DNA from: Streptococcus oralis subsp. tigurinus
GTDB taxonomy: Bacteria > Bacillota > Bacilli > Lactobacillales > Streptococcaceae
DNA: 64,000 nucleotides
Assembly: GCF_002356415.1 (NCBI RefSeq)
Contig: NZ_AP018338.1
Location: forward strand, 434,001 to 498,000
Direction of reading: 5' to 3'
Shown here: one piece after another, positions 1 through 11,451 of the stretch
Numbering within the stretch: position 1 is the stretch's first letter
Layout: every line of letters begins with the position of its first letter
Made by a program: the position numbers and the translations under genes
The notes under the pieces: generated by a model
Database searches by the model: none
What the model saw: the letters and a program-made list of their open reading frames with translations, nothing else
What the model was told of the DNA's origin: nothing

Positions 1-1171
<1,171 letters not shown>

Positions 1172-1195
1172 ACTATAGGAAACAGGTACAAGCAA

Positions 1196-1510
1196 ATGAT
1201 GTTAAAACCCTCTATTGATACCTTGCTCGACAAGGTACCATCAAAATATTCACTCGTAATCTTGGAAGCAAAACGCGCCCACGAACTAGAGGCCGGTGCG
1301 CCAGCAACTCAAGAGTTTAAGTCTGAAAAATCAACTCTTCGTGCTTTGGAAGAAATCGAGTCTGGAAATGTAACCATTCACCCAGATCCAGAAGGAAAAC
1401 GCGAAGCGGTTCGTCTCCGTATCGAAGAAGAAAAACGCCGCAGAGAAGAAGAAGAAAAGAAAATCAAAGAGCAAATCGCTAAAGAAAAAGAAGATGGTGA
1501 AAAAATTTAA
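1196..1510 (+). CDS. rpoZ: RNA polymerase omega subunit
   Basis: Small chaperone-like subunit that helps beta-prime fold and assemble into RNA polymerase. The start [20 protein letters not shown] and the following [10 protein letters not shown] are the hallmark omega core. The charged tail rich in E, K and R (about residues 78-104) is typical of streptococcal omega. Two ATGs lie in tandem at 1196 and 1199 and the true start could be either. It follows gmk by 24 bases, the usual gmk-rpoZ pairing. Confidence 0.95.
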   Translation: MMLKPSIDTLLDKVPSKYSLVILEAKRAHELEAGAPATQEFKSEKSTLRALEEIESGNVTIHPDPEGKREAVRLRIEEEKRRREEEEKKIKEQIAKEKEDGEKI

Positions 1511-1575
1511 GGTTGGGGGGACTCAATCTTATTTTTTCTATTGCAAGAATTTACTGACAAGAAGGAGGTGAGAAG

Positions 1576-3972
1576 ATGGTTATAGCAAAGATTATCGTGG
1601 ATGTTCCCCTGATGCAGACAGACCAGCCCTATAGTTATAAGGTCCCAGAGGAATTTGTAGAGATGCTGGAAGTCGGTATGCGGGTCCATGTTCCTTTTGG
1701 CAAAGGCAATCGCTTGATCCAAGGAATTGTGCTTGGCTTGGAGTCCCAGTCGGATGAAGAAGCTGCCAATCAGGACTTGAAGGAGATTGCAGAGGTGCTG
1801 GATTTTTCCCCTGTTCTCACTCAAGAGCAACTCTGGCTGGCTGAGGAGTTACGCAAGTCTGTCTTTTCTTACAAAATCTCCATTCTAAAAGCCATGTTGC
1901 CTGGATTTTTAAGCTCCAGTTATGATAAGATTCTCTATCCTCTGGAAGGTCTGAGTCAGGCAGACCGAGAGCGTCTGTTTGGTTCAGAAGATTCGCTAGC
2001 CTTTTCTTCTCTAGACCTTGCCAAACAGGCAGAAATGATGCGCTTGACCAGAAAAGGGCTGCTCCGCTTAGAATACCAGGCAGTCGATCAAAAGAAGGTC
2101 AAGACCCAGTCTTGGTATGAGATTGATGCTACTCGACTAGAGCAGATTGAGATTTCTGCGCGTGCTAAGAAAAAGGCAGAGCTGAGAGACTATTTGCTGT
2201 CTCATCCTAAGAGTGCTCCTCTGGCTAGTTTGTTAGAGTCCTACTCACGCGAGCAAGTCAATTTTTTTGTGGAACAAGGAGCTCTAACCCTAGTCCAAAA
2301 GGAAGTGCAACGCTCAGCTGCTTATTTCGAAGGCATTGAGGCCAGTCAGCCTTTGTCTCTGAACCCAGAGCAAAGACAAGCTCGCGATGCCGTTGTCAGT
2401 GCTATTGGTAGTCAACAGCCTCCATTCCTCCTTCAAGGGATTACAGGAAGTGGGAAAACGGAGGTTTACTTACAGATCATCCAAGGAGCCTTGGACAAGG
2501 GGAAGACAGCTATTTTACTGGTTCCTGAGATTTCTCTGACGCCACAAATGACGGAGCGTTTTATTGCTCGATTTGGTGAGAAAGTGGCTATTCTTCACTC
2601 GGGCCTGTCCAATGGTGAAAAGTACGACGAATGGCGCAAGGTTGAGCGTGGCGATGCCCAAGTTGTTGTTGGCGCTCGATCAGCTATCTTTGCTCCTTTG
2701 AAAAATCTAGGTGTTATAATTATCGACGAAGAGCATGAAGCTAGCTATAAGCAAGACAGCAATCCCCGTTATCATGCTAGAGAGGTCTCCATTTTACGGG
2801 CTCAGTACAATCAAGCAGCCCTAGTCCTTGGTTCGGCAACACCGAGCTTAGAGAGCCGTGCGCGGGCTGGAAAAGGCGTCTATCAACACTTACGTCTGAC
2901 CCAACGGGCCAATCCTTTAGCCACTATTCCTGAGGTTCAAGTGATTGACTTTCGGGACTATATCGGGCAGAATGAGACGTCAAACTTTACGCCCCCTTTG
3001 CTAGAAGCCATCCAAGAACGCTTGGATAAAAAAGAGCAGGTAGTCCTCATGCTCAACCGTCGGGGCTATTCTAGCTTTGTCATGTGTCGGGAGTGTGGGA
3101 CGGTGGATACTTGTCCCAACTGTGACATTTCTCTCACCCTGCATATGGATACCAAGACCATGAACTGCCATTACTGTGGCTTTTCCAAAGGAATTCCTCA
3201 TGTCTGTCCAAATTGTCAGAGCCACAGTATTCGTTACTATGGGACAGGGACTCAAAAGGCTTATGATGAGCTAGCAGAACTCTTTCCTCAGGCTCGCATT
3301 CTACGGATGGATGTGGATACGACCCGTAAGAAAGGCAGTCACCAAGCTCTTCTTGACCAGTTTGGCCGAGGGGAAGCAGATATCTTGCTGGGAACTCAGA
3401 TGATTGCCAAGGGCTTGGATTTTCCCAATGTGACCCTAGTCGGAGTACTTAATGCGGACACGGCCCTAAACTTGCCTGATTTCCGTTCTTCTGAGAGAAC
3501 CTTCCAACTCTTAACCCAGGTGGCAGGCCGTGCAGGTCGTGCGGAAAAAGCAGGGCAGGTCTTGATCCAGTCATACAATCCGGAGCACTATGCCATTCGT
3601 TTTGCCAAGGAACAGGACTATGAAGGTTTTTACGCCTATGAAATGAGTATTAGGCGCCAACTCGGCTATCCGCCTTATTATTTTACGATTGGGATTACCC
3701 TCTCTCACAAGAAAGAAGAAGAGGTTGTCAAACGTGCCTATGAAGTTATGGGGATTTTGCGCTCAGGTTTATCGGAAACTAGTAAAATCCTTGGACCAAC
3801 GCCAAAACCCATCGCCCGTACCCACAACCTTTATCATTACCAGATTTTAATTAAATACCGTTTAGAAGATGAGCTGGGACCGACTCTCAACCAGGTCTTG
3901 GCCTTGACTCAAGAACGGGAAAATAGCGAGCTTCGTCTCAGTATTGACCATGAGCCGCAGCAATTTTTATAA
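1576..3972 (+). CDS. priA: Primosomal protein N' (replication restart helicase)
   Basis: A 3'-to-5' superfamily 2 helicase that recognises stalled forks and reloads the replicative helicase. At 798 residues it is of normal length. Visible in order: an N-terminal DNA-binding domain, Walker A GITGSGKTE (near 290), the DEEHE box, a zinc-binding insert with paired cysteines (CRECGTVDTCPNC, CHYCG, CPNC) and helicase motifs GTQMIAKGLDFPNV and QVAGRAGRAEKAGQV. The start is fixed by a strong GAAGGAGGTG site before ATG 1576. fmt begins 12 bases after its stop. Confidence 0.97.
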   Translation: MVIAKIIVDVPLMQTDQPYSYKVPEEFVEMLEVGMRVHVPFGKGNRLIQGIVLGLESQSDEEAANQDLKEIAEVLDFSPVLTQEQLWLAEELRKSVFSYKISILKAMLPGFLSSSYDKILYPLEGLSQADRERLFGSEDSLAFSSLDLAKQAEMMRLTRKGLLRLEYQAVDQKKVKTQSWYEIDATRLEQIEISARAKKKAELRDYLLSHPKSAPLASLLESYSREQVNFFVEQGALTLVQKEVQRSAAYFEGIEASQPLSLNPEQRQARDAVVSAIGSQQPPFLLQGITGSGKTEVYLQIIQGALDKGKTAILLVPEISLTPQMTERFIARFGEKVAILHSGLSNGEKYDEWRKVERGDAQVVVGARSAIFAPLKNLGVIIIDEEHEASYKQDSNPRYHAREVSILRAQYNQAALVLGSATPSLESRARAGKGVYQHLRLTQRANPLATIPEVQVIDFRDYIGQNETSNFTPPLLEAIQERLDKKEQVVLMLNRRGYSSFVMCRECGTVDTCPNCDISLTLHMDTKTMNCHYCGFSKGIPHVCPNCQSHSIRYYGTGTQKAYDELAELFPQARILRMDVDTTRKKGSHQALLDQFGRGEADILLGTQMIAKGLDFPNVTLVGVLNADTALNLPDFRSSERTFQLLTQVAGRAGRAEKAGQVLIQSYNPEHYAIRFAKEQDYEGFYAYEMSIRRQLGYPPYYFTIGITLSHKKEEEVVKRAYEVMGILRSGLSETSKILGPTPKPIARTHNLYHYQILIKYRLEDELGPTLNQVLALTQERENSELRLSIDHEPQQFL

Positions 3973-3984
3973 GAAGGAGAAGAA

Positions 3985-4920
3985 ATGACAAAACTAATCT
4001 TTATGGGGACACCCGACTTTTCAGCAACAGTTTTGAAGGGGTTGTTATCAGATGACCGTTACGAGATTCTAGCTGTTGTGACCCAGCCAGATCGCGCTGT
4101 CGGTCGTAAAAAAGTAATCCAAGAAACCCCAGTCAAGCAGGCTGCCAAAGAAGCAGGCCTTCCTATCTACCAACCTGAAAAATTATCTGGAAGTCCAGAG
4201 ATGGAAGCCATTATGAAGCTAGGGGCGGATGGGATTGTGACCGCTGCTTTTGGGCAGTTCCTCCCAAGTAAACTTCTTGATAGCATGAACTTTGCGGTCA
4301 ACGTTCACGCCTCCCTTCTTCCAAAACACCGTGGTGGCGCCCCCATTCATTACGCCTTGATTCAAGGGGATGAGGAAGCTGGTGTGACCATTATGGAGAT
4401 GGTTAAGGAAATGGATGCAGGAGATATGATTTCCCGTCGCAGTATTCCCATCACAGATGAGGACAATGTCGGAACCTTGTTTGAAAAATTGGCAATCGTT
4501 GGTCGCGATTTGCTTTTGGATACGCTACCTGGCTACCTAGCAGGAGAAATCCAACCTGAACCACAAGATCCTAGTCAAGTCACTTTCTCGCCAAATATTA
4601 AGCCAGAAGAAGAGAAACTCGATTGGACTAAAACCAATCGTCAACTCTTCAACCAAATACGTGGCATGAATCCATGGCCTGTTGCTCACACTTTTCTCAA
4701 GGGTGATCGCTTTAAGATTTATGAAGCCCTGCCAGTAGAAGGTCAGGGAGCTCCAGGTGAGATTCTGTCTATTGGCAAGAAGGAATTGATTGTCGCAACA
4801 GCTGAAGGTGCTCTGTCTCTCAAGCAAGTGCAGCCAGCTGGTAAGCCTAAGATGGACATTGCTTCCTTCCTCAACGGTGTTGGACGCACATTGACAGTAG
4901 GAGAACGATTTGGTGACTAA
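3985..4920 (+). CDS. fmt: Methionyl-tRNA formyltransferase
   Basis: Transfers a formyl group from 10-formyltetrahydrofolate to the methionine on initiator tRNA. The formyltransferase fold starts [13 protein letters not shown]. The catalytic region with [20 protein letters not shown] contains the conserved Asn, His and SLLPKxRGAAP-type loop. An oligonucleotide-binding C-terminal domain follows. Length is 311 residues, typical. AAGAAGGAG precedes ATG 3985. The 3' end overlaps the start of rsmB. Confidence 0.97.
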   Translation: MTKLIFMGTPDFSATVLKGLLSDDRYEILAVVTQPDRAVGRKKVIQETPVKQAAKEAGLPIYQPEKLSGSPEMEAIMKLGADGIVTAAFGQFLPSKLLDSMNFAVNVHASLLPKHRGGAPIHYALIQGDEEAGVTIMEMVKEMDAGDMISRRSIPITDEDNVGTLFEKLAIVGRDLLLDTLPGYLAGEIQPEPQDPSQVTFSPNIKPEEEKLDWTKTNRQLFNQIRGMNPWPVAHTFLKGDRFKIYEALPVEGQGAPGEILSIGKKELIVATAEGALSLKQVQPAGKPKMDIASFLNGVGRTLTVGERFGD

Positions 4921-6226
4921 AGTAGAAACGGCTAGAAGTCTAGCTCTAGCAGTGCTAGAGGATGTTCTAGTCAACCAAGCCTACTCAAATATTGCTTTAA
5001 ACAAACACCTCAAGGGGAGTCAACTCTCAGTAGCAGATAATGGTTTGGTGACAGAGATTGTCTACGGAACGGTAGCCCGAAAACTCACCCTGGAATGGTA
5101 CCTATCCCACTTTATCGAAGATCGGGACAAGCTAGATAACTGGCTCTATATCCTGCTCCTTCTGAGCGCCTACCAACTTCGGTACCTGGATAAGATTCCT
5201 AATCACGCTGTAGTCAATGAAGCGGTAGAGCTAGCCAAAGCCCGTAAAAAAGGCAGTGAAAAATTGGTCAACGCCGTCCTTCGTCGTATCTTGCGAGAAG
5301 GTTGGCCAGATATTGACAGCATCAAACGCAAAAACAAGCGTGATTCCATTGCCTATTCTCTCCCAGTTTGGCTCGTGTCTAAACTCAAGGAAGAATACGG
5401 TGAAGAGCGAGCACAAGCCATCTTTGAAAGTCTCTTGGTGCGCAACAAAGCCAGTATTCGTGTAGCCGATTTGAGCCGAAAAGAGGAAATCAAAGCTTTG
5501 TTAGAGGCGACCGATTCCCCTTTAGCGGCCACTGGTCTGGTCAAGGAGCAAGGCCACTTTGCAGGACATGATTTGTTCGCAGAAGGGGCTATAACCATCC
5601 AAGATGAATCCAGTCAACTAGTTGCTCCGACTCTTGATCTACAAGGTGATGAACAGGTCCTAGATGCCTGTGCCGCTCCGGGTGGAAAAACAGCCCATAT
5701 GGCCTCTTACCTCACATCCGGTAAGGTGACGGCTTTGGATCTTTATGACCATAAGTTGGACTTGATCCAAGAAAATGCGGAGCGTTTAGGTGTGGCAGAT
5801 CAAGTGCAAACGCAAAAATTGGATGCCAGAAAGGTGCATGAGTTTTTTGAAAAGGACTCTTTTGATAAGATTTTGGTAGATGCTCCCTGTTCTGGGATTG
5901 GACTCTTGCGTCGTAAACCAGACATCAAATACAATAAGGAAACGGCAGATTTCACGTCCTTACAGGAAATTCAGCTGGAAATATTAGGTAGTGTTTGTCA
6001 AACGCTACGAAAAGGTGGTATAATAACGTATAGTACCTGTACTATTGTCTCTGAGGAGAACTTTCAAGTCGTTGAGGCGTTTTTAGAAAGTCACCCCGAG
6101 TTCGAGCAGGTTAAACTAGAACACGAATGCAAAGATATCCTGAAAGATGGCTGCATCCTGATTACTCCTGAATTGTATGGAAGTGATGGATTCTTTATCA
6201 GCCAATTTCGCAAGATATCAGAATAG
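4913..6226 (+). CDS. rsmB: 16S rRNA (cytosine-967-C5)-methyltransferase
   Basis: S-adenosylmethionine-dependent methyltransferase of the Sun/RsmB family. It has an N-terminal NusB-like RNA-binding domain (about residues 1-130) and a Rossmann methyltransferase domain with motif [14 protein letters not shown] and the catalytic-cysteine motifs [18 protein letters not shown] and TYSTCT. GTG 4913 is preferred because GGAGA at 4899-4904 is well placed; TTG 4910 is also possible. Either start overlaps the fmt stop by about 8-11 bases, which suggests coupled translation. Confidence 0.93.
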   Translation: MTKVETARSLALAVLEDVLVNQAYSNIALNKHLKGSQLSVADNGLVTEIVYGTVARKLTLEWYLSHFIEDRDKLDNWLYILLLLSAYQLRYLDKIPNHAVVNEAVELAKARKKGSEKLVNAVLRRILREGWPDIDSIKRKNKRDSIAYSLPVWLVSKLKEEYGEERAQAIFESLLVRNKASIRVADLSRKEEIKALLEATDSPLAATGLVKEQGHFAGHDLFAEGAITIQDESSQLVAPTLDLQGDEQVLDACAAPGGKTAHMASYLTSGKVTALDLYDHKLDLIQENAERLGVADQVQTQKLDARKVHEFFEKDSFDKILVDAPCSGIGLLRRKPDIKYNKETADFTSLQEIQLEILGSVCQTLRKGGIITYSTCTIVSEENFQVVEAFLESHPEFEQVKLEHECKDILKDGCILITPELYGSDGFFISQFRKISE

Positions 6227-6241
6227 GAAGGAACTGACACA

Positions 6242-6982
6242 ATGGAAATAGCATTATTAACAGATGTTGGTCAGAAACGGACAAATAATCAGGACTATGT
6301 CAATCACTTTGTCAACCGAGCAGGACGCACTATGATCATCTTGGCTGACGGAATGGGAGGACACCGTGCAGGAAATATCGCTAGTGAGATGGCAGTCACA
6401 GACCTCGGTGTGGATTGGGTAGATACTCAAATTAACTCAGTCAATGAAGTTCGTGAGTGGTTTGCCCACTACCTAGAGATTGAAAATCAAAAAATTCATC
6501 AACTAGGTCAGGACGAAGCATATAGAGGCATGGGAACAACGCTAGAAGCTGTTGCGTTTATTGACAACCAAGCTATCTATGCTCACATTGGAGATTCTCG
6601 TATCGGTTTGATTCGTGGAGAAGAATACCACCAGTTGACGAGTGACCATTCCTTGGTTAATGAATTGCTCAAAGCTGGTCAATTGACTCCAGAAGAGGCA
6701 GAAACTCACCCTCAAAAGAATATCATCACCCAGTCTATCGGACAAAAAGATGAAATTCAACCCGATTTTGGAATGATTACACTGGAGTCTGGGGATTATC
6801 TCCTACTCAACAGTGATGGCTTGACCAATATGATTTCGGCTGGCGAGATTTATGATATCGTAACCAGCGATATTTCCCTAGCAGACAAGGCGGCAACCCT
6901 CATTCGCTTCGCTAACAATGCAGGAGGTTTAGACAACATTACGGTTGCCCTTGTTTACATGAACGAGGAGGCGGCAGAATGA
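6242..6982 (+). CDS. phpP: PP2C-type Ser/Thr protein phosphatase, StkP partner
   Basis: Metal-dependent phosphatase that reverses StkP phosphorylation, including that of StkP itself. PPM/PP2C motifs are all present: [12 protein letters not shown] (start), [32 protein letters not shown] and DNITVALV (end), giving the metal-binding aspartates. Length 246 residues matches the pneumococcal protein. Its stop overlaps the stkP start by four bases (ATGA), the standard kinase-phosphatase coupling in this lineage. Confidence 0.96.
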   Translation: MEIALLTDVGQKRTNNQDYVNHFVNRAGRTMIILADGMGGHRAGNIASEMAVTDLGVDWVDTQINSVNEVREWFAHYLEIENQKIHQLGQDEAYRGMGTTLEAVAFIDNQAIYAHIGDSRIGLIRGEEYHQLTSDHSLVNELLKAGQLTPEEAETHPQKNIITQSIGQKDEIQPDFGMITLESGDYLLLNSDGLTNMISAGEIYDIVTSDISLADKAATLIRFANNAGGLDNITVALVYMNEEAAE

Positions 6983-8859
6983 TCCAAATCGGCAAGATTT
7001 TTGCCGGGCGGTATCGGATTGTCAAGCAGATTGGTCGAGGAGGCATGGCAGATGTTTACTTGGCCAAGGATTTGATCCTAGATGGGGAAGAAGTGGCAGT
7101 TAAGGTCCTGAGGACCAACTACCAGACGGACCCGATTGCTGTGGCACGTTTCCAGCGGGAAGCGAGGGCTATGGCGGATCTGGACCATCCTCATATCGTT
7201 CGGATAACAGATATCGGTGAGGAAGATGGCCAACAGTACCTAGCTATGGAATACGTAGCAGGACTTGACCTCAAGCGGTATATCAAAGAACACTATCCTC
7301 TTTCAAATGAAGAGGCGGTTCGGATTATGGGACAGATTCTTTTGGCTATGCGTTTAGCCCATGCTAGAGGAATTGTTCACCGAGATTTGAAACCTCAAAA
7401 TATCCTCTTGACGCCAGATGGAACTGCTAAAGTTACTGACTTTGGGATTGCAGTGGCCTTTGCAGAGACGAGTCTGACCCAGACCAACTCGATGCTGGGT
7501 TCGGTTCATTATTTGTCACCTGAGCAAGCGCGTGGTTCAAAAGCGACCTTCCAGAGTGATATCTATGCAATGGGAATTATCTTCTATGAAATGCTGACGG
7601 GTCATATCCCTTATGATGGGGATAGTGCGGTTACGATTGCCCTTCAGCATTTCCAGAAGCCACTTCCGTCCGTCATAGCTGAAAACCCATCTGTCCCTCA
7701 GGCTTTGGAAAATGTTGTCATCAAGGCAACTGCTAAGAAATTGTCTGATCGCTATCAGTCTGTTTCAGAAATGTATGTGGACTTGTCAACTAGCTTGTCT
7801 TATAATCGTCGGAATGAACCGAAACTGGTCTTTGACGATGCGAGTAAGGCGGATACGAAGACTTTACCTAAAGTCCCACAAAGTACATTGACCTCGATTC
7901 CAAAAGCTCCGGCGCAGGAGGAACGTCCTCAGTTAAAGAAATTAACCCCAGAGCAAGCACCTACGCAAAAGCCAACTAAAAAGCGGAAGTTTAAGGCTCG
8001 CTATATGATTCTTTTAGCTAGTCTTCTGTTGGTTGCGGCCTCTTTAATCTGGATTTTGTCTAGAACACCTGCAACGATTCCCATTCCTGATGTGGCTGGA
8101 CAAACCGTTGCAGAGGCTAAAGAAGCACTCAAAAAATCTAAGTTTGAAGCTGGTGAAGAAAAGTCAGAGGCCAGCGATACCGTAGCAGAAGGACGCGTTA
8201 TTCGAACCGATCCTGAAGCTGGCAGCGACCGAAAAGAAGGAACTAAGGTTAATTTGATTGTTTCTTCTGGTAAGAAATCCTTCCAATTGAGTAATTACGT
8301 CGGACGCAAGTATACGGATGTCGTAGCTGAACTCAAGGGGAAGAAGGTTCCTGAGAATCTAATCAAGATGGAAGAGGAGGAATCCAGCGAAAGCGAACCT
8401 GGAACCATTCTCAGACAAAGTCCTGCGGCAGGTACGACTTATGATCTTTCAAAAGCCAGCACAATTACTTTAACGGTTGCTAAGAAAGTAACAAGTGTTT
8501 CTATGCCAAGTTATATTGGTTCAAGTCTCGAATTTACAAAGAATAATTTAACTCAGATTGTCGGTGTAAAAGAGGCCAATATTGAGGTTGTCGAAGTTTC
8601 GACTGCTCCTGAAGGCACAGCAGAAGGTACAGTTGTAGATCAAACACCAAAAGCGGGTGAAAAGGTTGACCTTGCTAGCACGCGTATCAAACTTTCCATC
8701 TACAAACCGAAAACACCACCGTCAACTTCATCTTCTAATTCTGCACAGCGTGGGAACCAAAGTTCTTCTTCAACTCCAAATCAGGGGAACCAACAAGGAA
8801 ACACTCCTTCAACTAGTCAATCAAATAGTGAAGGAACGCGTGAAAGTTCTCGAGATTAA
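6979..8859 (+). CDS. stkP: PASTA-domain Ser/Thr protein kinase, three-PASTA form
   Basis: Transmembrane Hanks-type kinase that senses cell wall and coordinates division and peptidoglycan synthesis. The kinase domain covers about residues 1-275, with the glycine loop GRGGMADVY, lysine 42 in VAVKVL and the HRDLKPQN loop. A single membrane helix lies at about 342-361. I can delimit only three PASTA repeats outside the cell (about 366-432, 437-506, 508-576), whereas pneumococcal StkP, as I recall it, has four and about 659 residues; this one has 626. A Ser/Thr/Asn/Gln-rich tail of about 48 residues follows. A terminator lies just after the stop. Confidence 0.95.
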   Translation: MIQIGKIFAGRYRIVKQIGRGGMADVYLAKDLILDGEEVAVKVLRTNYQTDPIAVARFQREARAMADLDHPHIVRITDIGEEDGQQYLAMEYVAGLDLKRYIKEHYPLSNEEAVRIMGQILLAMRLAHARGIVHRDLKPQNILLTPDGTAKVTDFGIAVAFAETSLTQTNSMLGSVHYLSPEQARGSKATFQSDIYAMGIIFYEMLTGHIPYDGDSAVTIALQHFQKPLPSVIAENPSVPQALENVVIKATAKKLSDRYQSVSEMYVDLSTSLSYNRRNEPKLVFDDASKADTKTLPKVPQSTLTSIPKAPAQEERPQLKKLTPEQAPTQKPTKKRKFKARYMILLASLLLVAASLIWILSRTPATIPIPDVAGQTVAEAKEALKKSKFEAGEEKSEASDTVAEGRVIRTDPEAGSDRKEGTKVNLIVSSGKKSFQLSNYVGRKYTDVVAELKGKKVPENLIKMEEEESSESEPGTILRQSPAAGTTYDLSKASTITLTVAKKVTSVSMPSYIGSSLEFTKNNLTQIVGVKEANIEVVEVSTAPEGTAEGTVVDQTPKAGEKVDLASTRIKLSIYKPKTPPSTSSSNSAQRGNQSSSSTPNQGNQQGNTPSTSQSNSEGTRESSRD

Positions 8860-8862
8860 ACG

Positions 8863-8898
8863 AATCTTTGTCATGATTTCATGACAAAGATTTTTTTT
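8863..8898 (+). terminator. Rho-independent terminator after stkP
   Basis: Perfect 12-base arms AATCTTTGTCAT and ATGACAAAGATT with a 6-base loop are followed by a T run. It ends the gmk-to-stkP gene row. Confidence 0.9.
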
Positions 8899-8910
8899 CA
8901 TTGATTTTTG

Positions 8911-8919
8911 TGATAAAAT
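8911..8919 (+). promoter_or_regulatory. Extended -10 promoter for the Thr/Ser exporter pair
   Basis: TGATAAAAT is a TGn-extended -10 (hexamer TAAAAT at 8914-8919) about 25 bases before the start codon. No good -35 is visible; the T run of the stkP terminator occupies that position. The same TGATAAAAT core precedes mvaS, scrA, pnp and rel in this window. Confidence 0.5.
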
Positions 8920-8944
8920 ATAGGAAGCAGAAAAGGAGGAGAAA

Positions 8945-9703
8945 ATGGACGAATCGAGAGAGTTGAACGCCGTTATTGATGTCATTATGTTAGCTGGAAC
9001 CATTCTCTTAAAAAGCGGTTCGGAGATTTATCGGGTTGAGGACACCATGATCCGTATCGCTCATTCACAGGGAATAGTGGATTGTAACGTTCTTGCCATG
9101 CCAGCAGCTATTTTCTTTTCTATTGAGAATACCAATATTTCTCGTATGAAACGAGTAACTTCTTCCTCCTACAACATCGAAAAAGTTTGTGATGTCAACC
9201 AAGTATCTCGAGAACTTGTAGGTGGCCAGATTGATCTTTCTACAGCCTTTACAAGGCTCAAAGAAATCGGCAATCAACCCCTTCCTTATACCAAGTTCCA
9301 AGTGACTATTGCAGCAACTCTCAGTGCCCCTTTTTTCTCGATTATGTTCGGGGGGAATACCTATGATGCTTTTGGTGCGGCCATTGCGACCTTGCTTGGT
9401 TTTGCTTTCTCTCTCTATGTAGAGAAGTTTGTCCGCATTCCTTTTGTAACCGCCTTTGCGGGAGCCTTTGTTTTTGGCTTGATTGCCCAGTTCTGGGCCC
9501 GCTATACAGGATTTCCTTCGACGGCAGACTTGATCATAGCGGGAGCCGTCATGCCTTTTGTTCCAGGGATTGCTCTGACAAATGCAGTTCGGGATATCAT
9601 GACCAACCATATCAACTCTGGTATGAGCAAGATGTTTGAATCCCTGCTCATTACCCTCGCTTTAGGGGCCGGTACCTCCGTCGCCCTAGTTTTGATGACA
9701 TAA
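8945..9703 (+). CDS. ThrE-type threonine/serine exporter, large subunit
   Basis: Integral membrane protein of the DUF1212/ThrE family. The first ~115 residues form a soluble domain (early stretch ILLKSGSEIYRVEDTM). Several hydrophobic helices follow, with the conserved PSTADLIIAGAVMPFVPGIALTNAVRD segment in the second half. Length 252 residues. AAAGGAGGAG just before ATG 8945 is a strong ribosome site. The partner small subunit begins two bases after its stop, so the two likely assemble as a split version of single-chain ThrE. Substrate is inferred from the family. Confidence 0.85.
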   Translation: MDESRELNAVIDVIMLAGTILLKSGSEIYRVEDTMIRIAHSQGIVDCNVLAMPAAIFFSIENTNISRMKRVTSSSYNIEKVCDVNQVSRELVGGQIDLSTAFTRLKEIGNQPLPYTKFQVTIAATLSAPFFSIMFGGNTYDAFGAAIATLLGFAFSLYVEKFVRIPFVTAFAGAFVFGLIAQFWARYTGFPSTADLIIAGAVMPFVPGIALTNAVRDIMTNHINSGMSKMFESLLITLALGAGTSVALVLMT

Positions 9704-9704
9704 G

Positions 9705-10160
9705 ATGACTCTAACAAGTATTTTACTCCAAGCAGTAGCGAGTTTACTCGCCATTATCACCTTTCTAATCGTACTGAATGTTCAACGCTCTATGCTCCTA
9801 CCTGGTGGTGTTCTGGGAATGGGTGTCTGGCTCCTCTATCTTGTACTTAAAGAACCAACCAATGTTATTGTTGCGACCTTTATCGCAGCGGTGGTTGGTT
9901 CTTGCATCAGCCAGATTCTAAGTATTGTCTATAAGACGCCAGCAGTGGTCTTTGTCTTGGCCATTCTTGCTCCCTTGGTGCCAGGTTATCTATCCTATCG
10001 AACGACAGCTTTCTTTGTGACAGGTGATTACAGTCATGCCCTTACCAGTGCAACACTAGTAGTTATGTTGGCTCTAGTCATTTCTATCGGGATGGCCAGT
10101 GGAACAGTGATTCTGAAGCTTTATTACTATATCCGAAAACAGCGAGGCATATCCTCCTAA
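9705..10160 (+). CDS. ThrE-type threonine/serine exporter, small subunit
   Basis: A 151-residue membrane protein with about four hydrophobic helices, corresponding to the C-terminal half of fused ThrE exporters (DUF3815 family). It carries a KTPAVVFVLAILAPLVPG segment similar in character to the PFVPG motif of the larger subunit. The start ATG 9705 follows the preceding stop by one base, pointing to translational coupling. A terminator at 10173 closes the two-gene unit. Confidence 0.82.
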   Translation: MTLTSILLQAVASLLAIITFLIVLNVQRSMLLPGGVLGMGVWLLYLVLKEPTNVIVATFIAAVVGSCISQILSIVYKTPAVVFVLAILAPLVPGYLSYRTTAFFVTGDYSHALTSATLVVMLALVISIGMASGTVILKLYYYIRKQRGISS

Positions 10161-10172
10161 TGCTGTCAAAGC

Positions 10173-10206
10173 AAAGACTTGATTTGTTGAATCAGGTCTT
10201 TTTTCT
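10173..10206 (+). terminator. Rho-independent terminator after the exporter pair
   Basis: Arms AAAGACTTGATT and AATCAGGTCTTT (one G-U pair) with a 5-base loop are followed by a T run. Confidence 0.85.
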
Positions 10207-10224
10207 CTCATTTGTTCCTATTTG

Positions 10225-10233
10225 TGATAAAAT
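10225..10233 (+). promoter_or_regulatory. Extended -10 promoter of mvaS-mvaA
   Basis: TGATAAAAT (hexamer TAAAAT 10228-10233) lies about 45 bases before the mvaS start. No strong -35 is visible. Confidence 0.5.
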
Positions 10234-10278
10234 AGAATAGAACGATTTTTTACAATGAATGAAAAAACAGAGGTAAAT

Positions 10279-11451
10279 ATGACAATCGGTATTGATAAGA
10301 TTGGTTTTGCAACCAGTCAATATGTCTTGAAATTACAAGACCTAGCAGAAGCAAGAGGAGTTGATCCGGATAAATATAGTAAGGGTCTCTTATTAAACGA
10401 AATTAGCATTGCACCATTGACTGAGGATGTTGTCACCTTAGCTGCCAGTGCAAGCAACTCTATTTTGACAGATAAAGAAAAAGAAGAAATTGACATGGTC
10501 ATCGTGGCGACCGAGTCAGGGATTGACCAGAGTAAGGCAGCGGCGGTCTTTGTTCACGGTCTATTAGGTATCCAGCCTTTCGCTCGCAGTTTTGAAATCA
10601 AAGAAGCTTGTTACGGAGCAACAGCTGCCCTCCATTATGCCAAGTTGCATGTGGAAAATTCTCCAGAGTCCAAGGTCTTGGTCATCGCCAGCGATATTGC
10701 CAAGTATGGTGTAGCGACTCCAGGTGAACCAACTCAGGGAGCTGGGAGTGTGGCGATGCTGATTACGCAAAATCCGCGTACCATGGCCTTTAACAATGAT
10801 AACGTTGCCCAAACGCGTGATATTATGGATTTCTGGCGTCCGAACTATTCAACTACTCCTTATGTAAACGGCTTGTACTCAACTCAGCAATATCTTGACA
10901 GTCTTACGACGACTTGGGATGAATACAAGAAACGCTATGACTGGACTATGGATGACTTTGCGGCTATCTGCTTCCACTTGCCTTATCCCAAATTAGCCCT
11001 AAAAGGCTTGCGCAAGATGATGGATAAGACTTTGTCTCAGGAAAAGAAGGATAGTCTGCAAGAAAACTTTGATAAGTCCATTCTCTACAGTCAGATGATT
11101 GGGAATATCTACACAGGTTCCCTCTTCCTTGGGCTTCTCTCCCTTTTGGAAAATGCAGAGAATTTGAAGGCTGGAGATAAAATTGTCCTCTACAGTTACG
11201 GAAGTGGAGCGGTCTCAGAGTTCTTTAGTGGAGAACTGGTTGAAGGCTATGAGGCCTACCTTGATAAGGATCGTTTGACCAAACTCAAGCAACGTACAGC
11301 ATTGTCTGTTGCAGACTATGAAAAAGTCTTCTTCGAAGAGGTGGAGTTGGATGAGTCTGGTTCAGCCCAATTTGCAGGCTATGAACATCAAGACTATGCC
11401 TTGGTTGAAATTCTCGACCACCAACGCCGTTATAGCAAGGTTGAAAAATAA
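10279..11451 (+). CDS. mvaS: Hydroxymethylglutaryl-CoA synthase
   Basis: Condenses acetyl-CoA and acetoacetyl-CoA to HMG-CoA, the first committed steps of the mevalonate route to isoprenoids. ATG 10279 is chosen because GAGGTAAAT lies just before it and the protein then starts MTIGIDKIGFATSQYVL as in the family (390 residues). The catalytic cysteine region IKEACYGATAALHYA is present, as is the GNIYTGSLFLGLLSLL segment near the C-terminus. Its stop overlaps the mvaA start by one base (TAATG). Confidence 0.96.
   Translation: MTIGIDKIGFATSQYVLKLQDLAEARGVDPDKYSKGLLLNEISIAPLTEDVVTLAASASNSILTDKEKEEIDMVIVATESGIDQSKAAAVFVHGLLGIQPFARSFEIKEACYGATAALHYAKLHVENSPESKVLVIASDIAKYGVATPGEPTQGAGSVAMLITQNPRTMAFNNDNVAQTRDIMDFWRPNYSTTPYVNGLYSTQQYLDSLTTTWDEYKKRYDWTMDDFAAICFHLPYPKLALKGLRKMMDKTLSQEKKDSLQENFDKSILYSQMIGNIYTGSLFLGLLSLLENAENLKAGDKIVLYSYGSGAVSEFFSGELVEGYEAYLDKDRLTKLKQRTALSVADYEKVFFEEVELDESGSAQFAGYEHQDYALVEILDHQRRYSKVEK

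Noticed and set aside
9065..9610. 181-residue open frame on the minus strand inside the Thr/Ser exporter gene
   Set aside because: It is fully antisense to a clear membrane-protein gene, has no ribosome site and low-complexity basic composition.
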